From an uncultured Clostridia bacterium (GTDB lineage: Bacteria; Bacillota; Clostridia; Oscillospirales; Acutalibacteraceae): a stretch of 6,447 nt of DNA. Below the pieces are notes generated by a model that saw nothing but the letters and a program-made list of their open reading frames with translations, was not told the origin of the DNA and did not search any database. The position numbers and the translations under genes are program-made. Of the stretch, positions 1-6,209 are shown piece by piece. The stretch is taken from positions 1 through 6,447 of the forward strand of contig CANQGN010000085.1 in NCBI GenBank assembly GCA_947623215.1. The letters run 5' to 3'. Position 1 is the stretch's first letter, and the number at the start of each line of letters is the position of its first letter.

Positions 1-85
1 CGGTTTGGGGTGATATGGCCCCCGCCTGTTGGCGCAGCCGCCGCAGCGTGCGCCGCAGCCGGGCGGTTGCCTCCCGTAGGGTCAT
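1..85 (-). CDS. 5' end of a leftward gene, product uncertain (faintly PrmC-like)
   Basis: On the minus strand an ATG at 85-83 opens a frame that stays open to the window edge for 28 codons. It is preceded by AAAGGA (94-99) at 8 nt, so the start is well supported. The peptide begins MTLREATARLRRTLRRLR, an arginine-rich amphipathic helix, followed by QQAGAISPQT. The pattern MTLREA..L...L...AG..SP at the N-terminus resembles the helical N-terminal domain of PrmC/HemK, the glutamine methyltransferase of release factors, but 28 residues without the NPPY motif cannot prove it. It diverges from the tepA-like gene and shares a 219-nt intergenic region with it. I am fairly sure that a gene starts here and unsure of its function. 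Confidence 0.6.
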   Translation of the reverse strand, partial: MTLREATARLRRTLRRLRQQAGAISPQT

Positions 86-93
86 AGCGCTCG

Positions 94-99
94 TCCTTT
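94..99 (-). promoter_or_regulatory. Ribosome binding site of the leftward partial gene
   Basis: Read on the minus strand this is AAAGGA, 8 nt before the ATG at 85. It is the main reason for believing that a leftward gene begins here. Confidence 0.6.
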
Positions 100-116
100 C
101 GTGGCGTTTTGGGGTT

Positions 117-122
117 ATTATG
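117..122 (-). promoter_or_regulatory. Possible -10 element for the leftward gene
   Basis: On the minus strand this reads CATAAT, five of six matches to TATAAT, about 30 nt upstream of the leftward start codon. No good -35 sits at 16-18 nt; the nearest candidate, TTGGTA, is 20 nt away and overlaps one arm of the 145-165 palindrome. The call is weak and rests on position and the -10 match only. Confidence 0.25.
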
Positions 123-144
123 GCCGTAAGGCGGGTCATCCATA

Positions 145-165
145 CCAAAAAAGTGACTTTTTGGG
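145..165. promoter_or_regulatory. 21-bp near-palindrome, candidate operator between divergent genes
   Basis: The sequence is an imperfect dyad centred on G155. The inner core AAAAAGTGACTTTTT (148-162) is fully symmetric around the central base, and the outer CC/GG pairs also match; only A147 against G163 fails, so 9 of 10 pairs are complementary. It ends 10 nt upstream of the -35 of the rightward promoter and would overlap the -35 region of any leftward promoter. That position suits a repressor or activator acting on both genes. It lacks the GC-rich stem of an intrinsic terminator. The identity of the binding protein cannot be told from this sequence. Confidence 0.45.
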
Positions 166-175
166 CATTTTAAGG

Positions 176-204
176 TTGTAAGCCGGGCGAAAAAATGGTA
201 TAAT
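176..204 (+). promoter_or_regulatory. Housekeeping sigma-factor promoter for the tepA-uppP-ftsK operon
   Basis: A -10 hexamer TATAAT (199-204) matches the consensus at all six positions. It lies 17 bp downstream of TTGTAA (176-181), which matches TTGACA at four of six. Transcription would begin near 211, leaving a leader of about 94 nt before the TTG start at 305. This is the only convincing rightward promoter in the window, and the short gaps downstream imply that it drives all the following genes. Confidence 0.75.
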
Positions 205-210
205 AAAACG

Positions 211-304
211 AACCGGCACCGCATATTTTGCCCCCGGGCGGGGGATACTGTGGCAAAAGGCGCGCCCCTTTGCGCGGCCGCCGTATAAAAAGGAGATTGT
301 TCTC
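211..304 (+). other. Probable 5' leader of the operon
   Basis: This stretch lies between the inferred transcription start and the first start codon. It can form a short hairpin with a CCCCC arm (231-235), a GGGC loop and a GGGGG arm (240-244). The segment 259-282 is extremely GC-rich and partly self-complementary. I do not recognise a riboswitch or T-box consensus, and the hairpin has no U-tract to make it a terminator. Whether it regulates anything is open. Confidence 0.35.
291..295 (+). promoter_or_regulatory. Ribosome binding site that fixes the TTG start of the tepA-like gene
   Basis: AGGAG ends 9 nt before the TTG at 305. No ATG or GTG of the same frame has a comparable site nearby, so this element decides the start. 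Confidence 0.75.
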
Positions 305-1036
305 TTGGCCTTACCCGCCCCTTTGCCGCAACCGGAGTATTCGCCCGACCCCCCGCGAGAAGACCCCTCCGCGCCGGAGGCCGCGCCCGCCGCCGAACCT
401 GTTCTTTCGCCCGTTACCCCAACCGGCGGCCGCCACGCCGTGCATTGCCTCAGTATTATCGGCCAAATAGAGGGGCACTACCTGCTGCCCACCCAAAACA
501 AAACCACCCGGTACGAGGTACTGATGCCCCAAATTGTGGCGGTGGAAGAATCGCCCGAGGCTGAGGGGCTGCTCATATTGCTCAACACCGTGGGGGGAGA
601 CGTAGAGGCAGGGCTTGCCATAGCGGAGCTCATTGCCGGTATGAAAACCCCCACCGTTTCGCTGGTGCTGGGGGGCGGGCATTCCATTGGGGTGCCGCTG
701 GCCGTTTCGGCCGATTGCTCGTTTATTGTGCCCTCGGCCACCATGACCATTCACCCCGTGCGCATGAACGGGCTGGTGCTGGGCGTGCCCCAAACGCTCG
801 ACCATTTTATTCGAATGCAGGACCGCATTACCGACTTTGTCATCGCCAACTCGCACATACCGCGCGAGCGGTTTGAAGCGCTTATGCTCAACACCGGCGA
901 GCTGGTAACCGACATCGGCACCGTGCTTTGCGGGGTAGAGGCGGTAAACGAAGGGCTGATTGACCGTTTGGGCGGCCTGCGGGACGCGCTGGACTGTTTA
1001 TATGAACGCATAGAAAGCACAGAAAGGGAGTCGTAA
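305..1036 (+). CDS. tepA: TepA/ClpP-family serine peptidase
   Basis: This 243-residue protein has the ClpP/crotonase fold, without a signal peptide or membrane segment, so it is probably cytosolic. The catalytic triad is readable: Ser127 in GGGHSIGVPLAVS, His150 in ATMTIHPVR, and a likely Asp203 in LVTDIG. NTVGGDVEAGLAI (94-106) is the substrate-cradle strand typical of ClpP. The motifs HSIGVP, TIHPVR and GVPQT match Bacillus TepA (YmfB) rather than classical ClpP. Residues 1-40 form a proline- and alanine-rich, probably disordered extension. B. subtilis TepA was first linked to secretion and later reported to act in spore outgrowth on small acid-soluble spore proteins. It also lies close to spoIIIE there, which supports the assignment. 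The start is TTG, chosen because of AGGAG 9 nt upstream. It is first in the operon, 3 nt before uppP. Confidence 0.9.
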   Translation: MALPAPLPQPEYSPDPPREDPSAPEAAPAAEPVLSPVTPTGGRHAVHCLSIIGQIEGHYLLPTQNKTTRYEVLMPQIVAVEESPEAEGLLILLNTVGGDVEAGLAIAELIAGMKTPTVSLVLGGGHSIGVPLAVSADCSFIVPSATMTIHPVRMNGLVLGVPQTLDHFIRMQDRITDFVIANSHIPRERFEALMLNTGELVTDIGTVLCGVEAVNEGLIDRLGGLRDALDCLYERIESTERES

Positions 1037-1039
1037 TCA

Positions 1040-1897
1040 TTGGAAATCCTCAAACATATTCTGCTTGGCATGGTGCAGGGGCTTTCGGAGTTTTTGCCCA
1101 TTTCCAGCAGCGGGCACGTAAAGCTCTTTCAGCATTTGTTCGGCTACACGGGAGAAGAAAATTTGTTTGTCAGCGTTATGCTGCACGTGGGCACGCTGGC
1201 GGCGGTGCTGCTGGTTTACCATAAGCTTATTGGGCAGATGATTGTGGAGTTTTTTACCTCCATTCGCGATTTGTGCACCGGCAAGTTTGACTTTAAGCAC
1301 ATGAACCCGCCCCGCCGCATGATGGTGATGATTCTCATTTCTACCGCGCTGTTGGGGCTGATGATTATCCCCCTCGGCCCCTATTCGCTGAAAGATTACA
1401 TAGAAATGGTAAACGCCAGCGAAAGCCTCTTTCCGCTCGCCGCCGCCTTTTGTTTTACCGGGCTGCTGCTGCTCGTCACCTTCCGGCTGACCGCCCGCCA
1501 AACCAAAGTGCGCCGGGCGGCAAAGGTAAAAGACGCCCTCATTATCGGCGGGGCGCAGTGCGTGGCTACCTTAAGCGGCGTTTCACGCTCGGGCAGCACC
1601 ATGGCGGCCGGGCTGCTGTGCGGCCTCTCGCGCGAGTATATGGTTCAGTATTCCTTTATTTTAAGCGTACCGGCCATTGCCGCCGCCGCCCTTTCAGACG
1701 CGAAAGACGCTTTTACCGGCCAAATTTCGGTGGCTGTGGTGCCGCTGCTCTTTGGCGTACTCTCTGCGCTGGTGTTCGGCGTGCTTTCTATTAAGCTCAT
1801 TCAGTGGCTGCTCAAAAAAGACCGGTATCAACTCTTCGGGTACTACTGCCTCGCCCTTGCGGCGGTTACGCTGGTGCTCGCCATTGCCGGGGTGTAA
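1040..1897 (+). CDS. uppP: Undecaprenyl-diphosphatase UppP (BacA)
   Basis: This 285-residue integral membrane phosphatase converts undecaprenyl diphosphate to undecaprenyl phosphate, recycling the lipid carrier for peptidoglycan and other wall polymers. Raised levels are known to give bacitracin resistance. The first signature, GMVQGLSEFLPISSSGH (10-26), carries the Q/E-xxx-E motif (Gln13, Glu17) and the SSSGH serine. The second, SGVSRSGST (179-187), carries the conserved Arg183. H49 in MLHVGTL is also typical. The rest is a run of hydrophobic helices with a charged loop around 78-94, consistent with the usual two inverted membrane repeats. Length is normal for the family. The start is TTG, supported by GGGAG (1026-1030) 9 nt upstream, and the gene begins 3 nt after tepA stops, indicating cotranscription. 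One oddity is Ser179 where most homologues have proline (PGxSRSG). Confidence 0.95.
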   Translation: MEILKHILLGMVQGLSEFLPISSSGHVKLFQHLFGYTGEENLFVSVMLHVGTLAAVLLVYHKLIGQMIVEFFTSIRDLCTGKFDFKHMNPPRRMMVMILISTALLGLMIIPLGPYSLKDYIEMVNASESLFPLAAAFCFTGLLLLVTFRLTARQTKVRRAAKVKDALIIGGAQCVATLSGVSRSGSTMAAGLLCGLSREYMVQYSFILSVPAIAAAALSDAKDAFTGQISVAVVPLLFGVLSALVFGVLSIKLIQWLLKKDRYQLFGYYCLALAAVTLVLAIAGV

Positions 1898-1913
1898 CGC
1901 AATAATTGGTTTG

Positions 1914-1921
1914 AAAGGAGG
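1914..1921 (+). promoter_or_regulatory. Strong Shine-Dalgarno of ftsK/spoIIIE with long spacing
   Basis: AAAGGAGG is a near-perfect anti-16S match, but it lies 12 nt before the ATG at 1934, longer than the 8-9 nt of the neighbours. No closer in-frame ATG, GTG or TTG exists between it and 1934, so the start stands. Confidence 0.7.
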
Positions 1922-1933
1922 TTTCGCCGCCTG

Positions 1934-4339
1934 ATGGCTGCCAAATCCAAAAAAAAGAAGGCGCAACCCAAAAAGAAAGCCCGCAAGGGGCTTGAAAAGC
2001 GCCAAATTACCGCCCTTGTGCTCTTTTTTGTCAACCTCTTTCTGTTTGTCGCCGCCCTGTTTGACGGCGACAACCTTTGGCATACCCTCCACGCCTTTTT
2101 AATGGGGCTTGGGGGCTTTTGGATTTTCCCCTGGCTGGTGTTTGCCGGGGCGGTGTTTGCGCTGCTCTCGCTCGGCAAAACGGGCGAGGGCTTTTGGCCC
2201 CGCCTGCTTGGCGTGTTTGCTCTGCTGTGGTTTGGCGGCGCCTTTGTGTCGCTCTTTTCTTACTCGCCCGCCTATACCGGCTTTGGCGACTACGTTCGCG
2301 CCCAGTACGCCCTGGGGGTAAAGGGCGCGGGGGTGCTGGGCAGCCTGCTTGCCTACCCCTTTGCCCGGTGGTTTGGCCGGGCGGGGGCCATGGTGGTGGT
2401 GTGCCTGGCGGCGGTGCTGCTGGCGCTGCTGCTTACCGGCACTACCTTGGCGCAGTTTTTAACCGCCGTTTCTAAACCGGTGCAAAAGGCCTCTGCCAAT
2501 ACCAGAGAAGCCATGGAGCGCCGCCGCCAGCGCCGCAGTGAAAAGGAATGGGACATTTCGCTGGAGGGGATGCCGGAGCAGCCGACAAACCCGCCCAAAA
2601 CCGACGAAACCGACCTTGCCACCAAAAGCCGCCGACTGGTGGCAAAATACAACGACGAAGAGCCGGCGGACGAGCCCGCCACCCCGCCTGCGGCGGATTT
2701 AGACGAGATTATTCAGCAGGCGCAGGAAAACGCCGGTCTTGACCCCGAAAGTGGGCCCGCCGAAGCAGAGGCGGAAGCCAAAGAAAAGCCCGCCAAAAAG
2801 CCCCGGCAGGCAAAGGGGCGGGGCGAGGGAGAGAGTGACTTTACCCCCATTCAGGTAAACGCCGCCCCGCAGGAGGAATACCATTGCCCGCCCGTGCGGC
2901 TGCTGGAGCAGGGAGTCGGCGCCGGGGGCGCCGGGGTGCAGGACGAGCTGAAAACCAACGCCGAGCTGCTGGTAGACACCCTGCGCAGCTTTGGGGTAGA
3001 AACCCGCATTATCAACATCAGCCGCGGCCCCACCGTAACCCGCTATGAGCTGCAACCCGCCGCCGGGGTAAAAATCAGCAAAATCACCGGGCTGGCAGAC
3101 GATATTGCCCTAAACCTCGCTACCGCCGGGGTGCGTATAGAAGCGCCAATTCCCAACAAGGCGGCGGTGGGCATAGAGGTGCCCAACAAGTCGGTCGCCT
3201 CGGTGCGGCTGCGGGATATTATCGATTCCGCCCCCTTTGCGGCGGCCAAAAGCAAGCTCACCGTGGCGGTGGGCAAAGACATTGCCGGTAACATTGTGCT
3301 GGCAGACCTCGCCAAAATGCCCCATTTGCTCATCGCCGGTACCACCGGGTCGGGCAAATCGGTTTGCATTAACAGCTTTATTTTAAGCGTGCTTTTTAAA
3401 GCCTCGCCGGAGGAAGTAAAGCTGCTGATGATTGACCCCAAGGTGGTAGAGTTAGAGGTTTACAACGGCCTGCCCCACCTGCTGGTGCCGGTGGTAACCG
3501 ACCCCAAAAAGGCCTCTGGCGCGCTGGGATGGGCGGTTGCAGAAATGGAGCGCCGCTACAAACTGTTTGGCGAGTGCAAGGTGCGCGACCTTACCGGCTA
3601 CAACCGCTATGCCAAAGAGCATGAGGGCTTTGAAACCATGCCCCAAATTTTAATTGTGGTGGACGAGCTCAACGACCTGATGATGGTCGCCCCGGCGGAG
3701 GTAGAAGATTCCATTTGCCGCCTCGCCCAAAAGGCCCGCGCCGCCGGTATGCACTTAGTCGTCGCCACCCAGCGCCCCTCGGTAGACGTGTTAACCGGCT
3801 TAATTAAAGCCAACGTGCCCAGCCGCATTGCCCTAAAGGTGGCCAACCGGTTTGACTCCGGCACCATTTTAGACCGGCAGGGGGCCGAAAAACTGCTGGG
3901 CAAGGGCGACATGCTCTTTTACCCCGTAGGCCTGCCGGAGCCGGTGCGGGTGCAGGGATGCTGGGTGTCGGATGATGAAATCAAGGCCGTGGTGGAGTAC
4001 ATTACCGGCGGGGACGAGAGCGAGTACAGCCGCGAAATCGCCGAAGAAATCGAGCGCCACGCCGCCGAAACCAAAGGCAAAAAGGCGGCGGACGACGATG
4101 GCGGCGACGGCGAATGGGACGAAATGCTGCCCCAGGCCATGGAAGTGGTGGTAGAAGCCGGTCTTGCCTCTACCTCGCTGCTGCAGCGGCGGTTAAAGCT
4201 GGGCTACGCCCGGGCCGCCCGCATTGTAGACCAGTTAGAGGAACGCGGCGTGGTGGGCCCCTTTGAGGGATCCAAGCCCCGCAAGGTGCTGCTGACCCGC
4301 CAGCAGCTGGAAGAAATGAGAATGAACCAAAGTGACTAA
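1934..4339 (+). CDS. ftsK: FtsK/SpoIIIE family DNA translocase
   Basis: This 801-residue ATP-driven pump moves chromosomal DNA through the closing septum during division or into the forespore. A lysine-rich N-terminus (1-23) is followed by about four membrane segments (roughly 25-43, 55-80, 89-110, 131-170). Next comes a charged Ala/Pro/Glu linker (185-315), then the motor: alpha domain from about 320, Walker A GTTGSGKS (469-476), Walker B VVDELND (575-581) and AEKLLGKGDML (651-661). The C-terminal winged-helix gamma domain (about 727-790, ASTSLLQRRLKLGYARAARI) reads polar DNA motifs. The four membrane segments and tepA nearby favour SpoIIIE over soluble SftA; FtsK and SpoIIIE cannot be separated by sequence alone. 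The Walker B loop has Asn580 where Ala is usual (DELADLMM), and DSGTILD (641-647) replaces the common DSRTILD. It ends 8 nt inside the next gene. Confidence 0.95.
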   Translation: MAAKSKKKKAQPKKKARKGLEKRQITALVLFFVNLFLFVAALFDGDNLWHTLHAFLMGLGGFWIFPWLVFAGAVFALLSLGKTGEGFWPRLLGVFALLWFGGAFVSLFSYSPAYTGFGDYVRAQYALGVKGAGVLGSLLAYPFARWFGRAGAMVVVCLAAVLLALLLTGTTLAQFLTAVSKPVQKASANTREAMERRRQRRSEKEWDISLEGMPEQPTNPPKTDETDLATKSRRLVAKYNDEEPADEPATPPAADLDEIIQQAQENAGLDPESGPAEAEAEAKEKPAKKPRQAKGRGEGESDFTPIQVNAAPQEEYHCPPVRLLEQGVGAGGAGVQDELKTNAELLVDTLRSFGVETRIINISRGPTVTRYELQPAAGVKISKITGLADDIALNLATAGVRIEAPIPNKAAVGIEVPNKSVASVRLRDIIDSAPFAAAKSKLTVAVGKDIAGNIVLADLAKMPHLLIAGTTGSGKSVCINSFILSVLFKASPEEVKLLMIDPKVVELEVYNGLPHLLVPVVTDPKKASGALGWAVAEMERRYKLFGECKVRDLTGYNRYAKEHEGFETMPQILIVVDELNDLMMVAPAEVEDSICRLAQKARAAGMHLVVATQRPSVDVLTGLIKANVPSRIALKVANRFDSGTILDRQGAEKLLGKGDMLFYPVGLPEPVRVQGCWVSDDEIKAVVEYITGGDESEYSREIAEEIERHAAETKGKKAADDDGGDGEWDEMLPQAMEVVVEAGLASTSLLQRRLKLGYARAARIVDQLEERGVVGPFEGSKPRKVLLTRQQLEEMRMNQSD

Positions 4340-6209
4340 ACAGCAAAGCGATTTTTTACCCATTACCCCGGCGGAGGTTGCCGCCCGCGGCTGGCCGTGC
4401 ATTGACTTTTTGCTGGTAACGGGCGACGCTTACGTAGACCACCCCGCCTTTGGCACCGCCATTATTGGCCGCGTGCTGGAAGACGCGGGTTACCGCGTGG
4501 CCATTTTAGCTCAGCCGAACTGGCGCTCTACCGCCGATTTTACCGCCTTTGGCCGCCCCCGGCTGGGGGTGATGGTAAACGCCGGCAATTTAGACTCTAT
4601 GGTGGCCCACTACACCGCCGCCAAGCGCCGCCGCCATAACGACGCTTACTCTCCCGGCGGCCGGGCGGGCCTACGCCCCGACCGGGCGCTGACCGTTTAC
4701 TGCCGGTGTGTGCGGCAGGCCTTTGGCGATATTCCCCTTATTGTGGGCGGGCTGGAAGCCTCGCTGCGGCGCTTCGCCCATTATGATTATTGGAGCGATC
4801 AGGTGCTGCCCTCGGTGCTGGTAGACTGCACTGCGGATTTGCTCTCTTACGGCATGGGCGAAAACCAGACCCTGCAAATTGCCGCCGCGCTGGCGGCGGG
4901 GCGGCCGGTCTCGACCATTACCGAAATTCCCGGCACCTGCTACCTTGCCGACGCCCCGGCGGAAGACGGCGCTTATTTGCCCTCTTTTGAAGAAGTGGCG
5001 CGCGACAAACGGCGCTACGCCCGCGCCGCGCGGACCGAGCTGGACGAGCAGGACGCCCTGCGCGGCCGCCGGTTAACCCAAAAGCAGGGGGAGCGGTATT
5101 TAATACAAAATCCCCCCATGCCGCCCCTTACCACGGCGGAGCTGGACCACGTGTACGCCCTGCCTTACCGGCGGTGGTACCACCCGGCATACGAGGCGCA
5201 GGGGGGCGTGCCGGCCATAGAAGAAGTAGAGTTCTCTATTACCCACAACCGGGGCTGTTTTGGCGCCTGCAATTTTTGCTCGCTCGCCTTTCATCAGGGG
5301 CGGGCGGTTACCTGCCGCAGCGAGCAGTCGGTGCTGCGCGAGGCGGAGCAGCTGACCCATAACCCCCATTTTAAGGGATACATACACGACGTAGGCGGCC
5401 CCACCGCCAATTTTCGCCGCCCCTCCTGCGAGCGGCAGGCAGAGCACGGCCTGTGCAAGGGCAAAAAGTGCCTCGCCCCCACGCCTTGCCCGCAGCTGGT
5501 GTGCGACCACACGGCCTATTTGGCGCTGCTGCGCAAAATCCGCGCCCTGCCGGGGGTCAAAAAGGTGTTCATTCGCTCCGGCATTCGGTTTGATTACGTT
5601 ATGCAAGACGAGAACGACGAATTTTTGCGCGAGCTGGTGGCCCACCACGTAAGCGGCCAGCTAAAGGTCGCGCCGGAGCATTGCTCCGCCGCCGTGCTGG
5701 ACAAAATGGGAAAGCCGCATATCGAGGCTTATTTGGCTTTTCAAAAGAAATATTTTGAACTTAGCCGCGCGCAGGGCAAAGAGCAGTATCTGGTGCCTTA
5801 CTTTATGTCTTCTCACCCCGGCTGCACCCCGGCAGACGCGCTGGAACTCGCCCTCTTTTTAAAAGAACATCACCTGCGCCCCCAGCAGGTGCAGGATTTT
5901 TACCCCACCCCCGGCACCATTTCTACCGCCATGTTTTATACCGAGCTGGACCCCTACACCTTAGAGCCCGTTTACGTGCCCAAAACGCCGGAGCAAAAGG
6001 CCGAGCAGCGCGCCATGCTGCAATATTTTAAACCGGAAAATTACGCCGCCGTTCGCCGGGTGCTGACCGCCCTCGGCCGGCGCGATTTAATCGGTTCCGG
6101 CAGCGGGTGTCTGGTGCCCCGCGCCCCGGCCAAACAGGGCGCCAACCCGCCCCATAAACCCACCGGAGGCGCAGGCCCATGGAAGCCGAACAAGCGAAAA
6201 AGAAAATAA
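4332..6209 (+). CDS. ygiQ: YgiQ family (UPF0313) radical SAM protein
   Basis: This 625-residue cytosolic protein belongs to the YgiQ/UPF0313 radical SAM family, whose reaction is unknown. The N-terminal domain carries GDAYVDHPAFG (31-41), the family hallmark, and VGGLEASLRRFAHYDYW (138-154). The radical SAM core begins near 297 with SITHNRGCFGACNFC, where Cys309, Cys313 and Cys316 form the CxxxCxxC that binds the 4Fe-4S cluster and S-adenosylmethionine. A second cysteine group (366, 375, 380, 386, and 391) follows DVGGPTANF. Later family blocks are KVAPEH (445-450), GKEQYLVPYFMSSHPG (482-497) and QDFYPTP (521-527). The tail from about 597 is basic and low-complexity. The GTG start overlaps the ftsK stop by 8 nt with only a poor ribosome site, suggesting translational coupling. 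The gene is shorter than E. coli YgiQ mainly at the C-terminus. Confidence 0.93.
   Translation: MTKQQSDFLPITPAEVAARGWPCIDFLLVTGDAYVDHPAFGTAIIGRVLEDAGYRVAILAQPNWRSTADFTAFGRPRLGVMVNAGNLDSMVAHYTAAKRRRHNDAYSPGGRAGLRPDRALTVYCRCVRQAFGDIPLIVGGLEASLRRFAHYDYWSDQVLPSVLVDCTADLLSYGMGENQTLQIAAALAAGRPVSTITEIPGTCYLADAPAEDGAYLPSFEEVARDKRRYARAARTELDEQDALRGRRLTQKQGERYLIQNPPMPPLTTAELDHVYALPYRRWYHPAYEAQGGVPAIEEVEFSITHNRGCFGACNFCSLAFHQGRAVTCRSEQSVLREAEQLTHNPHFKGYIHDVGGPTANFRRPSCERQAEHGLCKGKKCLAPTPCPQLVCDHTAYLALLRKIRALPGVKKVFIRSGIRFDYVMQDENDEFLRELVAHHVSGQLKVAPEHCSAAVLDKMGKPHIEAYLAFQKKYFELSRAQGKEQYLVPYFMSSHPGCTPADALELALFLKEHHLRPQQVQDFYPTPGTISTAMFYTELDPYTLEPVYVPKTPEQKAEQRAMLQYFKPENYAAVRRVLTALGRRDLIGSGSGCLVPRAPAKQGANPPHKPTGGAGPWKPNKRKRK
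6165..6169 (+). promoter_or_regulatory. Ribosome binding site of the last, partial gene
   Basis: GGAGG inside the 3' end of the ygiQ coding region lies 9 nt before the ATG at 6179. The good match and spacing are the chief support for a gene starting there. Confidence 0.6.

Noticed and set aside
231..244. GC hairpin in the leader as an intrinsic terminator or attenuator
   Set aside because: The stem is only 5 bp and no U-tract follows; there is also no leader peptide or antiterminator pairing that I can see.
259..281. Eight-base palindromes GGCGCGCC and GCGGCCGC close together, like cloning-vector sites
   Set aside because: Such octamers are expected in GC-rich DNA, and no vector sequence is seen around them.
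311..856. Long minus-strand open frame (181 codons) opposite tepA
   Set aside because: It is antisense to a clearly coding gene, is rich in His/Gly/Arg, has no recognisable motif, and arises from GC-rich codon bias.
1037..1501. Minus-strand open frame opposite the first half of uppP
   Set aside because: The peptide is low-complexity Gln/His/Gly-rich with no family resemblance, and uppP is unmistakable on the plus strand.
1949..1956. Run of eight A near the start of ftsK, a possible slippage or frameshift site
   Set aside because: It simply encodes the lysine-rich N-terminus; the frame is intact and homologues often have basic starts.
5100..5648. Long minus-strand open frame (182 codons) opposite ygiQ
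   Set aside because: It lies opposite the radical SAM core, whose motifs are intact; its composition is that of a shadow frame and no ribosome site was convincing.
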